From Mycolicibacterium rhodesiae JS60 (GTDB taxonomy: Bacteria; Actinomycetota; Actinomycetes; Mycobacteriales; Mycobacteriaceae), in the NCBI GenBank assembly GCA_000230935.2, contig AGIQ01000001.1, positions 1,550,001 through 1,614,000 on the forward strand: a stretch of 64,000 nt of DNA, in the 5' to 3' direction. Position 1 is the first letter of the stretch. Each line of letters opens with the position of its first letter. The notes below the pieces were generated by a model. That model saw only the letters and a program-made list of their open reading frames with translations. It was not told where the DNA came from and made no database searches. Positions 28,713 through 37,584 of the stretch are shown in pieces. Both the position numbers and the translations under genes were made by a program.

Positions 28713-28808
28713 CCACGGCCTGCCGTCGGCAAGCAGCGCGGCTGAGGCGGCGTAGCTGCGGTGTCATCAGATCGTTGACTCTAGCGTCGATCGGATTAGC
28801 CTGCGGAC

Positions 28809-28910
28809 ATGACCATTGACCGAAATCCCTGCCGAGCAGACACAAAATCGCACAAAATGCGGGCAGCTTGTGCGATTTTGTGTCTGCTCGCGCACAAGGT
28901 GATCGCGTGA
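28809..28910 (+). CDS. Short upstream ORF whose stop overlaps the dehydrogenase start
   Basis: A 33-codon frame from ATG 28809 to TGA 28908-28910; the TGA overlaps the GTG start at 28907, a coupling arrangement. The peptide begins MTIDRNPCRADTKSHKM. The perfect 22-bp inverted repeat at 28834-28889 lies inside it, so its sequence is dictated by the hairpin and it may be a by-product of a repeat insertion. Confidence 0.3.
   Translation: MTIDRNPCRADTKSHKMRAACAILCLLAHKVIA
28834..28889. repeat. Perfect 22-bp inverted repeat (hairpin)
   Basis: The left arm 28834-28855 and the right arm 28868-28889 are exact reverse complements, with a 12-base loop. The arms contain CAAAATCGC/GCGATTTTG. It ends 17 bp before the GTG of the hydroxyacid dehydrogenase gene. 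It could be a dispersed palindromic element, a transcription attenuator, or an operator. Confidence 0.9.
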
Positions 28911-29845
28911 CGCGGATCCAGGTGGCGGTCCTCGACGACTACCAGAACGTCGCGTGGGAGATGGCCGACTGGTCGGCGGTGGCCGAACGCGCCGACATCA
29001 CGGTCTTCAGCGACCACGTCTTCGACGCCGACCAACTGGTCACGCGGCTGACTCCCTTCGACGTGGTGTTCGTGATGCGGGAACGAACCCCATTGCCGCG
29101 CAGCATCATCGAACGCCTTCCGCGGCTGAAGATGATCGCCTCGACCGGACCGTTCAACGCCTCCATCGACATGGCGGCCGCCGAGGAACGCGGCATTCAC
29201 GTCGGCACCACCGGCGGCACCGTGGCATCGACGGTGGAGCTCACCTGGGCGCTGATTCTCGCCGGCGCGCGGAACCTTGTCGCAGAAAGCAACTCGATCC
29301 GCGACGGTGGCTGGCAGGTATCGGTCGGACGCGAGCTGTCCGGACGTGTGCTCGGCGTTCTGGGCCTCGGCCGCATCGGCGCCAGGGTCGCCCGGATCGG
29401 CGAGGCCTTCGGTATGGAGGTGATCGCCTGGAGCCAGAACCTCACCCCGGAGGCGGCCGCCGAAGCGGGAGCGACCTACGTCGGCAAAGACGAGCTGTTC
29501 GGCCGTTCCGATGTGCTGACCATCCACATGAAGCTCAGCGAGCGATCCGCCGGCTTGGTCGGTGCCGACGAACTCGCCCTGATGAAACCGACTGCGGTGC
29601 TGGTCAACACCTCTCGCGGACCGCTCATCGACGAGGCCGCATTGGTCGAGGCCCTGAAAGCCAAGCGTATCCGGGTGGCGGCGCTCGACGTCTTCGACAC
29701 CGAGCCGCTGCCGGCCGGTCATCCGCTGCGCACCCTGGACAACGTGATCGCCACACCGCACATCGGCTATGTCGCCGACCGCCCTTACCGCATTTTCTAC
29801 CGGGATGCGGTCGCCGCTATCGCGGAATGGCTCGACCGGCAGTGA
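28907..29845 (+). CDS. D-2-hydroxyacid dehydrogenase family protein
   Basis: A 312-residue NAD-dependent dehydrogenase. It has the Rossmann motif GLGRIGARVARIGEAFGM, the catalytic Arg in LVNTSRGPLIDE, the Glu in VFDTEPLP and the His in TPHIGYV. It would reduce a 2-oxoacid to the D-hydroxyacid or the reverse; the substrate is unknown. I start at the GTG at 28907 because the sequence resembles the family from VTRIQVAVLDDYQ on. Its stop directly abuts that of the convergent amidohydrolase gene. Confidence 0.9.
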   Translation: MTRIQVAVLDDYQNVAWEMADWSAVAERADITVFSDHVFDADQLVTRLTPFDVVFVMRERTPLPRSIIERLPRLKMIASTGPFNASIDMAAAEERGIHVGTTGGTVASTVELTWALILAGARNLVAESNSIRDGGWQVSVGRELSGRVLGVLGLGRIGARVARIGEAFGMEVIAWSQNLTPEAAAEAGATYVGKDELFGRSDVLTIHMKLSERSAGLVGADELALMKPTAVLVNTSRGPLIDEAALVEALKAKRIRVAALDVFDTEPLPAGHPLRTLDNVIATPHIGYVADRPYRIFYRDAVAAIAEWLDRQ

Positions 29846-31114
29846 TCAGAAGGCGTTCGGATCTTGTTGGACTGCCACGGGCACCGGGTGCTGGTAGAGC
29901 CGGGAGGCGTTCTCCCACGTCACTTTCCGGATGATCTCATCGGGCAGGCCGTGGATCTGCTCGCGGATGGTGCGCTGCGTGTGCGGCCACGTCGAGTCAC
30001 AGTGCGGGTAGTCGGCCTCGAGCAGGATGTTGTCGGCGCCGATCCGCTCGTACTGGACGAACGACGACTGGTCTTCGACAGCGCAGAACCAGAAGTTCCG
30101 GCTGAAGACTTCGGCCGGGGTCAGGGTTTCGCCCAGAGCCTTCCAGGTTCCGTACATCTCGTGATAGCTGAGCATGTGATCGAGGCGGTCCAGAAGTCCT
30201 GCCACCCAGCCGATTCCGCCCTCGGACAGGCAGATCTTCAGGTCAGGGTAGCGCGTGCACATACCGGAGTAGAGCCAGTCGACCGCCGCCGAAATCGCGT
30301 AGGCGAAGAACAGCACGCCGGCCACATCGGGTGGCGCATCTGCTGACGTCGACGGCGACGTACCCGACGAGCCGATGTGTAGGTTGACCACCGTTCCCGT
30401 TTCCGCGCAGGCCGCCATCATCGGTTCCCAATACCCCGAGTGGATGGTCGGAAAGCCCAGCAGCGCCGGGTTTTCGCTGAAGGTCACGGCATGAAAGCCG
30501 CGCGAAGCGTTTTCGTAGATCATCTGTGCGCCGACGTCGGGATCGAGTAGCCAGGGCAGCTGGCAGGGGATGATCCGCCCGGGATAGCTACCAGCCCAGG
30601 ATTCGATGTGCCAGTCGTTCCATGCCCTGACCGACGCCATCGCGAGGTCGCGGTCGGTGGTGACCTGCTGGAGCCGCTGACCGGCGAAGCCGGGCAGGAA
30701 CGACGGGAAGTTCAGCGAGGCATACACTCCGTTGAGGTCCATATCCGCGACGCGGGCGTGGATATCCCAGGCGCCACGGCGCATTTCGTCGAACCGGGCC
30801 GGCTCGAAACCGTACTCCGACACCGGCCGCCCGACGACGGCGTTGAATCCGACATTCGGCAGCGAGTGGCCGTCGTACATCCAGGTCTGCCCGCCGCCGT
30901 CGGTCTCGATCACCCGCGGCGCCCGGTCGGCGAACTTGGCCGGCACCCGCCCCTCGAACGTGTCGGGCGGCTCGACGATGTGATCGTCGACCGAGATGAC
31001 GGTGTAAAAGCGTTCGGCGCGTTCGGGTTCCGGCAGGAACGTCACCGTCCGGTCGGCGCCGGTCTTGGCGGTGGTGAAGTTCAGGTTCGACTGCAGTTCG
31101 TCGATGGAAGCCAT
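29846..31114 (-). CDS. Amidohydrolase-2 (ACMSD-like) family protein
   Basis: A 422-residue metal-dependent hydrolase or decarboxylase. VISVDDHIVEPPDTF is the metal-binding start of the TIM barrel, followed by VNLHIGSSGT, ICLSEGGIGWV and LEADYPHCDSTWPHT with further ligand residues. Relatives include ACMSD and gamma-resorcylate decarboxylases; mycobacteria have many uncharacterised ones. It is the last gene of a GntR-ligase-aldolase-amidohydrolase set on the minus strand, suggesting breakdown of an aromatic or branched carboxylic acid. Confidence 0.87.
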   Translation of the reverse strand: MASIDELQSNLNFTTAKTGADRTVTFLPEPERAERFYTVISVDDHIVEPPDTFEGRVPAKFADRAPRVIETDGGGQTWMYDGHSLPNVGFNAVVGRPVSEYGFEPARFDEMRRGAWDIHARVADMDLNGVYASLNFPSFLPGFAGQRLQQVTTDRDLAMASVRAWNDWHIESWAGSYPGRIIPCQLPWLLDPDVGAQMIYENASRGFHAVTFSENPALLGFPTIHSGYWEPMMAACAETGTVVNLHIGSSGTSPSTSADAPPDVAGVLFFAYAISAAVDWLYSGMCTRYPDLKICLSEGGIGWVAGLLDRLDHMLSYHEMYGTWKALGETLTPAEVFSRNFWFCAVEDQSSFVQYERIGADNILLEADYPHCDSTWPHTQRTIREQIHGLPDEIIRKVTWENASRLYQHPVPVAVQQDPNAF

Positions 31115-31128
31115 GGCAGGAGGCCCTT

Positions 31129-31902
31129 TCAGTCCAGTACGCCGCGGTCGGCCTTGATGGTCATGCGGGCCGCTCCGGCCCAGTACACGTCGGCGGCGCG
31201 TTCGATCAGCGAGGCCTGCATGCCGATCATGTCGCCGCGGTTCATTTGCTTATGCGTGCGACCGGTGATCATGACGTCGTAGGCCAGCCGGCACACCCGC
31301 TCGATGGACACCGCGCGGTAGACCGCCGCGGCTACATCGTGCCCGGTCGCGATGACGCCGTGGTTGGCCAGGATGATCAGATTGGCCGAACCGATCTGGC
31401 CGGCCAGTTCGGCTGCGCGCCAAGGGGCGTCGATCTCGCCGTCGTAGGTCTCGACCAGATACATGTCGTCGAGGAACAGCGCGCCGGTCTGGTGGACCAG
31501 GTCGGGCAGGACTCCCAGTGCTGCTATCAGGCTGACGTAATAGGGATGGTTGTGGACCACCACCCTGGCGTCGGGGCGCTGTCGGTGAATCTCGGTGTGA
31601 AGATGGATCGCCGGTGTGACATCCCAGCGGCCGCGCACGACGCGGGCGTCCTCGTCGACCACGCAGATATCGGATGCGGTGAGTTCCTGCCACCACAGTC
31701 CCCACGGGTTGACGAACATGTCGCTCTGGCCCTCGGGCTGCCAGGTGATGTGCCCGGCCATGTTCTCGGCGAACCCGATGTCGGCGAGGTGACGGAACGC
31801 CACCGCCATCGTCTGCTCGTCGGTGAGCTCGACGCCGATCGGCGGCGTCTTCGACGGCGCCCACACGCCCAGCCCGCCCCGGCGCACTTCGGATGTGCTC
31901 AT
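31129..31902 (-). CDS. Class II aldolase/adducin family protein
   Basis: A 257-residue member of the class II aldolase/adducin fold. The metal-binding histidines appear in HLHTEIH, VVVHNHPYYVS and later ANHGVIATG; ENMAGHITW is the typical N-terminal motif. It may cleave or isomerise a hydroxylated acid or its CoA ester. The ATG at 31902 overlaps the ligase stop (ATGA); the long open frame upstream is antisense to nothing real and merely overlaps the ligase gene in another frame. It is part of the GntR-controlled operon. Confidence 0.87.
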   Translation of the reverse strand: MSTSEVRRGGLGVWAPSKTPPIGVELTDEQTMAVAFRHLADIGFAENMAGHITWQPEGQSDMFVNPWGLWWQELTASDICVVDEDARVVRGRWDVTPAIHLHTEIHRQRPDARVVVHNHPYYVSLIAALGVLPDLVHQTGALFLDDMYLVETYDGEIDAPWRAAELAGQIGSANLIILANHGVIATGHDVAAAVYRAVSIERVCRLAYDVMITGRTHKQMNRGDMIGMQASLIERAADVYWAGAARMTIKADRGVLD

Positions 31903-33506
31903 GATCGCTCCAGTATCGATCGGATGGTTTCGCGGAGTTGGCCTTTGGCGATCTTCCCGCCTGACGATCGGGGCAGTTCGTCGAGTACCTCGAGACGTTC
32001 GGGAAGCAGTTCCTTGGAGACGCCCTGGGCCAGGAGGTGCTCGACGAGGGCGGGTAGCTCCAGTGAGTCGCCGGTGTTCACCAGTTCGGCGAAGACGCAG
32101 ACGCGTTCCCCGAAAAGCGGATCGGGCATCGCCACGGCGGCGGCCACCGCGACGGCGGGATGGGTGTCGACGACCTCCTCGACGGCAACCGCGCTGATGT
32201 TCTTGCCGCCGCGCAGGATGAAGTCGGAGGTCCGCCCGGCCAGAGTCAGATAGCCGTCGTTGTCCAGCTCGCAGATGTCGCCCATCCGCATCCAGCCGTC
32301 TTTGGTGTACAGCTTGTCGTGGTCGGTGCCGCCCAGATAGCCCAGACTCAGTGCCGGGCCGCGGCAGGCCGGCTGTCCGCGACCGGATGTCGTGACGTCG
32401 TTGTCGCCGTCGAACAGGCGGACCTGCATCTCGGGGACGATCTGCCCGGCGGTTCGGAGCCGGTGGTGCAGCGAGTCCTTGATGGTGGTGGCGCTGAGCA
32501 TGCCGGTCTCGTTGGAGCCGTAGAACTGGAGGATGGTGACGCCGGTCAGCTCCTCGAACTGCGCGGCCTGCGCATACGGCAACGGCTCGCCGCCGGTGAA
32601 CACCACCCGCAGGCTGGACAGGTCGTAGTCCCTGGCGGCGGGGTTGGCCACGATCATCATCAATTGCGTACTCACACAGCACAACACCGTGACCCTGTGA
32701 CGTTCGATGGCTGCACACGTGGCGACAGGGTCGAACCGTTCGATGCGCACGGTCGTGGCGCCCAGATAGATCGGGGTGGTGTGCGAGGTCCAGATCCCGA
32801 AGCCGAACGGTGTCGGGATGACCGGGAGGAACACATCGTCGGCATTCAATTCGCCGTTCGCGACCGCCTTTTGGTGAAAGTAGTGCCACCGGTTCTGGGT
32901 GTGCACCACGCATTTGGGCAGCCCGGTGGTGCCCGACGTCGAATTGATCAGGAAGGCGTCGTCCGGCCCCAGCGGGGACAGCTCCGCCGTCGGGGCGGGG
33001 GCGGTGGTGTCGATGCCGAGCCCGCCGGTTCCGAGGACCACGGCCCGCAACGCAATCTCGGGAACCGCGCGAAGCGCCTCCGCGGCCAGGGCACCCCGGG
33101 TGGCGTCGCTGACCACGAGCGACGGCTGTGCGGTCCGGATGATCTGTGCAACTTCCCGCACTCCGGCGCGCGCACCGAGACCGACACTCACCGCGCCGCA
33201 CCGCTCGATGGCCATCAGCAGAACGTGGATGGCGACACGGTCGCCGTGCCAGATCGCCACCGGGTCGCCGGGCGCCACGCCCAGCCGGTGCAGGCCAAGG
33301 GCCAGGTTGGTGGCGGCGTTGTCGAACTCCGCCCAGGTCAGCGCCTGGCCCGGTGCGTCACGTGTGAAGTCGGCGTAGGCCACCTTGTCCGGTGTGACCG
33401 CCGCGTTGTGGTGGACGCAGTCGGACAACGTGGTGTCCGACCACCAGCCTGCGGCCCGGTAGCGCGCCGCCTCGGCGCTGGTCGTGACGGCAGCGTCGAC
33501 AGCCAT
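31899..33506 (-). CDS. AMP-dependent acyl-CoA ligase
   Basis: A 535-residue ANL-family enzyme that activates a carboxylic acid to its CoA thioester. The phosphate loop is NSTSGTTGLPKCV, the A5 motif FYGSNETG, the hinge GGKNISAV, and the catalytic lysine region SSGGKIAKGQLR. The start at ATG 33506 is supported by a -35/-10 promoter placing transcription at the ATG itself. It is the first enzyme gene after the GntR regulator and couples to the aldolase gene by ATGA. The acyl substrate cannot be named. Confidence 0.92.
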   Translation of the reverse strand: MAVDAAVTTSAEAARYRAAGWWSDTTLSDCVHHNAAVTPDKVAYADFTRDAPGQALTWAEFDNAATNLALGLHRLGVAPGDPVAIWHGDRVAIHVLLMAIERCGAVSVGLGARAGVREVAQIIRTAQPSLVVSDATRGALAAEALRAVPEIALRAVVLGTGGLGIDTTAPAPTAELSPLGPDDAFLINSTSGTTGLPKCVVHTQNRWHYFHQKAVANGELNADDVFLPVIPTPFGFGIWTSHTTPIYLGATTVRIERFDPVATCAAIERHRVTVLCCVSTQLMMIVANPAARDYDLSSLRVVFTGGEPLPYAQAAQFEELTGVTILQFYGSNETGMLSATTIKDSLHHRLRTAGQIVPEMQVRLFDGDNDVTTSGRGQPACRGPALSLGYLGGTDHDKLYTKDGWMRMGDICELDNDGYLTLAGRTSDFILRGGKNISAVAVEEVVDTHPAVAVAAAVAMPDPLFGERVCVFAELVNTGDSLELPALVEHLLAQGVSKELLPERLEVLDELPRSSGGKIAKGQLRETIRSILERS

Positions 33507-33512
33507 CACCAA

Positions 33513-33540
33513 ATCATATTAAAATAAGGGGCCGCGTCAA
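33513..33540 (-). promoter_or_regulatory. Promoter of the ligase operon (leaderless)
   Basis: Read on the minus strand: a -35 TTGACG (33535-33540), a 16-bp spacer and a -10 TATGAT (33513-33518), then 6 bases to the ATG at 33506. The -35 overlaps the GntR gene's stop codon. A transcript starting at the ATG would have no leader, a common mycobacterial arrangement. Confidence 0.7.
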
Positions 33541-34301
33541 TCGTCCCAGTGGCGCACGATCGTGGGGTCGACCGTCCCCGCTGATCCCGGATAGTGCTGG
33601 GCGTTGATCAGGTGGGCTGCGGCAAGGTCGTGCGCTCGGCGGGAATCGCCGGCCTCGATGGCGTCGATGACCTGCCGGTGTTCCTCCAGCACGGCCAGCC
33701 GCTCGTCGACGGGCACGATACTGTGGTCGCGCACCTGGGTTGACCAGCTCTGTTCGTGGGCGGACCAGAGTGTTTCGAGCGCGCCGGCCAGCATGATCAT
33801 GGTCTGATTGCCGCACGAGGCGACCAGGGCTTCGTGGTAGCGCCGGCTCGCCGAGATGGCCCGCGGAAAATCGTCGGCGGCGGCGACGGCCTCGGCGTGC
33901 AGCTGGCGCAGCACCGGGACCACCGTGCGTTTCCGGTCCGCGCGTTCCGCGCATAGCGCCGCGCAGGCCGGCTCCATCTGCCTCAATGCGCCGCCGACGT
34001 CGGCCAGGCTCACCTCCTGGGAGCCCAGCACCAGGCCGATCGTGTAGGCCACGTTCGCCGCATCGGGCCGGCGAACCACGGCACCGCCCAGCTTGCCGCG
34101 CCGCACCCGCAGGAGCCCCTCGGCTTCCAGGATGCGCATGGCTTCCCGCAGTGACGGCTTGCTCACCGGGAACTCGCGCAGCAGCTCGTCCTCTTTGGGA
34201 AGGATGCTCCCGTCGGCGAGTTCGCCTAGCAGGATGCGCCGTCGCAGTTGGTCGGCGACCTGTTCGGCGAGGCGACGGAATTGAACGGTTGGTTCTGACA
34301 C
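33537..34301 (-). CDS. GntR-family (FadR/FCD) transcriptional regulator
   Basis: A 254-residue regulator. The N-terminal winged helix has LAEQVADQLRRRILLGELA and FPVSKPSLREAMRILEAEG; the C-terminal all-helical FCD domain has RRYHEALVASCGN and DEHRQVIDAI-type histidine positions for a metal/ligand site. It lies 30 bp before the ligase gene on the same strand and probably controls the operon in response to an acyl-CoA or carboxylate. I start at the GTG at 34301. Confidence 0.9.
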   Translation of the reverse strand: MSEPTVQFRRLAEQVADQLRRRILLGELADGSILPKEDELLREFPVSKPSLREAMRILEAEGLLRVRRGKLGGAVVRRPDAANVAYTIGLVLGSQEVSLADVGGALRQMEPACAALCAERADRKRTVVPVLRQLHAEAVAAADDFPRAISASRRYHEALVASCGNQTMIMLAGALETLWSAHEQSWSTQVRDHSIVPVDERLAVLEEHRQVIDAIEAGDSRRAHDLAAAHLINAQHYPGSAGTVDPTIVRHWDD

Positions 34302-34454
34302 GGACCGGGCTTCTATCTGGCTGGCAAGAGACCTGCATCGTACAAGCGATCTCCATCGGATCTCCACGCAATCACCAAGCAGCGAATCCCGGCGCTGACA
34401 AGCATGAGTGGTGGCCGTCAGCGCCGTGAAATCGATTAGGACAGGGCTATCTTC

Positions 34455-34961
34455 ATGAACCACGTCACCGAATTCGAACGAGACGTCATGCCATTCACCG
34501 CCGAGTTGTATCGACGGGCACTGGGCTACACGATGAACGCCGCCGACGCCGAGGACCTGGTACAGGAGACGATGTTGAAGGCGTACAACGCTTTTGGCAG
34601 GCTTGGGGAGGATGCGCACCTGAGGGCATGGCTGTTGCGGATCATGCGCAACACGTGGATCTCGGACTACCGGGCCCGGCTGCGTAGGCCTGACGAGAAC
34701 TTGGTCGGTGCGGTCGACGAGGCATCCGAGCGCGCAATGTCCGCTGAAAGTCAGGTATTTCGCCACCAGTTGGATCCCGATCTCCGCGCGGCATTGTTGT
34801 CGCTGTCGACCGAAATGCGCGAAACGCTCTACTGGGTGGCGGTCGAAGGAATGACGTACCGGGAGACCGCCGACATCATGGGTGTGCCGGAAGGAACCGT
34901 GATGTCGCGCATGCACCGCAGCCGGGCCAGCATGCGCCGTTCACTGGGTCACGTCGCGTGA
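34455..34961 (+). CDS. ECF RNA polymerase sigma factor
   Basis: A 168-residue ECF sigma factor. Region 2 has AADAEDLVQETMLKAYNAFG and LRAWLLRIMRNTWISDYRAR; region 4 has LSLSTEMRETLYWVAVEGMT, YRETADIMGVPEGTVMSRMHR. The look is that of the SigE/SigH-type group, but no anti-sigma factor gene with an HxxxCxxC motif follows, so its control is unclear. The gene stands alone, divergent from the GntR gene. Confidence 0.9.
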   Translation: MNHVTEFERDVMPFTAELYRRALGYTMNAADAEDLVQETMLKAYNAFGRLGEDAHLRAWLLRIMRNTWISDYRARLRRPDENLVGAVDEASERAMSAESQVFRHQLDPDLRAALLSLSTEMRETLYWVAVEGMTYRETADIMGVPEGTVMSRMHRSRASMRRSLGHVA

Positions 34962-35297
34962 GGACAGAAGTCGTGGAGCAGCCGAGAAACGGCGATGTCC
35001 GGGCGGGCCAACCGTGCGCAGGGCAGGCCGGCCGTCGCCGCGGGTAGCGGACTTACTTGTGCGCGGGGCGCTTCAGCAGGTACTGAAGCCAGCGAACGTC
35101 GAGCAACATGTGACTCACGCTAGGGCTCAAAAATAAGGTGGCGAGGTCCTAGCGGTAATACGTCGCTAAGAAAATTTGCCAAGACGCCATTATTTTCGAA
35201 GGTGCCCGCCACGGCCGGCGGCCAATGCACGGACGGCTGTCGCAGCAATCGGGCTGTTCGGCCGTTACTTCGCCGGTACCGGCTGGTGTTGTTTCGT
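34962..35297. other. Gene-free stretch
   Basis: No supported gene in these 336 bases. A short minus-strand frame around 35055-35115 (about 20 codons, ending LQYLLKRPAHK) could be the tail of a lost gene. The stretch lies between the sigma factor gene and the monooxygenase remnant and is probably decaying sequence. Confidence 0.5.
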
Positions 35298-35669
35298 TCA
35301 CGTATCGCGGACGCTCGACCAATAGCTGCGTTCCCGGGTTGTCAGCTCGTTGTCGGTGATCGCGCCGAAGTCGGCTGCCTCGCGGGCGAACCGTGCCGGG
35401 GCGTCCGGCAGCGGTCCAGCTGTGGTTCCACGCCCGCGGCGTGGGCGAATCTCACCGCGGCCAGATTCATCCGGGTCTTGCGCTGCCCGATCGCCCGGCA
35501 GGATTCGATCGCCGCGCGCTGGTCAGCTTCGGCCGGGGCCTGCGGTCCACTGGCCGCCCAGCGTCGGACCCTGCTCGAAGATCGCCGGCTCGAATCCCTG
35601 CGACAGCAGCCGGCGCGATACCGCCAGCCCCGCGGGACCGGCCCCGATCACCGCGACCGTTGCCGTCAT
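35298..35669 (-). pseudogene. Remnant of a flavin-dependent monooxygenase (FMO-like)
   Basis: The ATG at 35669 starts an intact FAD-binding N-terminus, VAVIGAGPAGLAVSRRLLSQ, then GPTLGGQW. At about 35530 the frame jumps to a sequence typical of the C-terminus of bacterial FMO-like proteins (AAIESCRAIGQRKTRMNLAA), which shifts again near 35411 into LPDAPARFAREAADFGA and ends at 35298. Several hundred residues between the two ends are missing, as is the NADP-binding domain. It cannot encode an enzyme. Confidence 0.75.
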
Positions 35670-35736
35670 ATGAAGAAACTCTCCCACGTGGGCGTCCGCT
35701 CGGTAGCATCTGGTCGATCGAGGGGAGGAGGCCGAG

Positions 35737-36384
35737 ATGGCCACTGGGAAATGGCTTCCGGCGGTTGCGGGCGCGGTTCTGATTGCGGCGGTCGGGCTTG
35801 CCGCTCCCGCGGTAGCGGCGCCCCCGCCGACTCCGGGTATGGAGGTCGACGATGAAAGCGGCAGGTGCACGGCCGGTTTCGCGGCACAGGGCAATGACGG
35901 CAGTTACTACCTACTGACCAGCGGGCACTGCGACGAGCACGACGGCTCGGATTGGACGTACGGCAGCGACGACACGCTGCTCGGGACGATCAGCGCGAGC
36001 GAGGTGAACGGCGACAAGCGCGATGCCGCCATCATCCGCCTCGACCCCGCCGTCGGCGCGCCGAACGGAGACGTCGCCGGCCAGTATCAGGTGCGAGATG
36101 TGTTGGGGGCCAGTCAACTCAGTGTTGGCATGCCGTTCTGTAAGGTCGGCGCGGTCACCGGTGAAACCTGCGGCGAGGTCAAGGGGATCGAGGGCGATGT
36201 TGTCGAGGCCAACGTCTACAGCCTGGAAGGCGACAGTGGCAGCCCGGGTTTTGTCAAGAATCCCGACGGCACCGTGAGCGCGGTCGGAATTCTGATGTCC
36301 TCACCCGACGGTGACGATTACACGACCTACTTCACGTTGGTGCAGCCCCTGCTGGGGCAGTGGGGACTGACGATCCTTCGCTGA
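35737..36384 (+). CDS. Secreted S1-family (trypsin-like) serine protease
   Basis: A 215-residue protein with a signal peptide (about 1-28, VAA-PP). The catalytic triad is visible: His in LTSGHCD, Asp in KRDAAIIRL and Ser in EGDSGSPGF. It resembles the short chymotrypsin-fold proteases of actinomycetes, such as Streptomyces griseus protease relatives, but lacks their long propeptide. GAGGAGG precedes the ATG. It should act outside the membrane; the target is unknown. Confidence 0.9.
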   Translation: MATGKWLPAVAGAVLIAAVGLAAPAVAAPPPTPGMEVDDESGRCTAGFAAQGNDGSYYLLTSGHCDEHDGSDWTYGSDDTLLGTISASEVNGDKRDAAIIRLDPAVGAPNGDVAGQYQVRDVLGASQLSVGMPFCKVGAVTGETCGEVKGIEGDVVEANVYSLEGDSGSPGFVKNPDGTVSAVGILMSSPDGDDYTTYFTLVQPLLGQWGLTILR

Positions 36385-36627
36385 CGCGCGGGCACCCTCG
36401 GCGGAGCCCCTCTGGGTCGGTTGGGGTTGTTGCCCGCCTCAGAGCGACAACTGGCAGGTTTTGGCCCGTACCGCGTGGGATGCCCAGCATCGCGCCATAT
36501 CGTCCGCATTCAAGGCGGCGACAGCTGCGTTGTCGCTGAGAGGCGGACGGCAACCCTGTTGGTCCGAAGATCTCCCGCCGCGCTGGGTCATCGGCGATGG
36601 GGGTCGCCGCCCGTGACCGGCCCACAA

Positions 36628-36645
36628 TATGAATGAATATTCATA
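36628..36645. promoter_or_regulatory. TetR-type operator TATGAAT-N4-ATTCATA
   Basis: A perfect 7-bp inverted repeat with a 4-bp spacer in the 326-bp gene-free region before 36711. A nearly identical site covers the start of the TetR gene at 38230-38247, and both are followed by CTTGA. This points to one repressor acting on both promoters. Confidence 0.75.
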
Positions 36646-36710
36646 CTTGAATACTGATTCACTGGACGTTACGCTCCGGGTGCCGATGCATCAGCACTCA
36701 AGGAGAGAGA

Positions 36711-37580
36711 ATGTCTGCGCTCGAGTACGTGCTTGCCGCGCCGCCGATACCCGCGCATCCGACCACCCCGATGCCGTTCGTGCCCGAGGTGATCTTCACG
36801 ATCTTCCTGGGCATCCCGGTGGTCGTCATGGTCTTCTTCGCGGTCAAGCACCTGATCGTCGGCAAGGGGCCGTTGCTGCTGTTCTGCCTGGTCGGCGGTG
36901 GTATCGCGTGCTTGTTCGAGCCGATCGTGGACACGCTGGGGTTGTGCTACATCCGCCAGGGCGCGGTGACGATGACCTTCTCCTCGATGGGCCGCGACTT
37001 CCCGCTGTTCATCAACTTCGTCTACATCTGGTACGTCGGCGGCCTGGCGTACCTGGCGTACCGCATCTACTCCACCGGGGTGACCCGTAAGCAGATCTTC
37101 CAGCTCTACGTGATCGACGTGTTCATCAACATTTTTCTGGAGAGCCCGGGCGTCCTGATGGGCGCCTATGAGTACTACGGGCCGCAGCCGCTGAATTTCT
37201 GGGGCTTGCCGTTGTGGTGGGTGTGCGTCAACCCGCTGATGCCGATGACCGCGGGCGCGCTGATCTACCGGATGCGCCAGCACCTGCCGGGCTGGCGATT
37301 GGCCCTGGTCATTGCCTTCATCCCGATGTCGGACGGTATCGCCAACGGCGCGGCCGCGTGGCCGATGTGGACGGCGCTGAACCTTGACGCGTCACTGTGG
37401 GTCACCCACTTCGCCTGGCTTGTCACCCTCGGTCTGGCGCTCACGTTCGTGTGGGTCTTGTCGTTCGTGGTCGCCCGCCCGGAGGAGGATGTGTTCATCA
37501 AATCGAAGGTCGGCATCATCAAAGCGGCGGTCTTCGGTGCCGACGACACCGTCAAGGTCAAAGAGCCGGCGACGGCCTGA
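36711..37580 (+). CDS. Polytopic membrane protein, divergent AveC-like
   Basis: A 289-residue protein with about seven membrane helices. It shares layout with the two AveC-like proteins in this window: a GG-x-x-x-x-x-(E/D)P-x-x-D turn (GGGIACLFEPIVD), and near the C-terminus an acidic residue followed nine positions later by a tyrosine (NIFLES...AYEYYG; compare DIVVEG...WYAEGG and DILIEQ...VYAF). AveC of Streptomyces avermitilis forms the spiroketal of avermectin. Whether this divergent member is an enzyme is unknown. An operator shared with the TetR gene lies 66 bp upstream. Confidence 0.6.
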   Translation: MSALEYVLAAPPIPAHPTTPMPFVPEVIFTIFLGIPVVVMVFFAVKHLIVGKGPLLLFCLVGGGIACLFEPIVDTLGLCYIRQGAVTMTFSSMGRDFPLFINFVYIWYVGGLAYLAYRIYSTGVTRKQIFQLYVIDVFINIFLESPGVLMGAYEYYGPQPLNFWGLPLWWVCVNPLMPMTAGALIYRMRQHLPGWRLALVIAFIPMSDGIANGAAAWPMWTALNLDASLWVTHFAWLVTLGLALTFVWVLSFVVARPEEDVFIKSKVGIIKAAVFGADDTVKVKEPATA

Positions 37581-37584
37581 CCGG

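Noticed and set aside
31903..33201. N-terminal extension of the aldolase frame by over 400 codons
   Set aside because: It overlaps the ligase gene in another frame; homology begins at the ATG at 31902, which has the ATGA overlap.
35055..35115. Short minus-strand tail ending LQYLLKRPAHK
   Set aside because: Too short to assign; could be the end of a lost gene but nothing upstream supports it.
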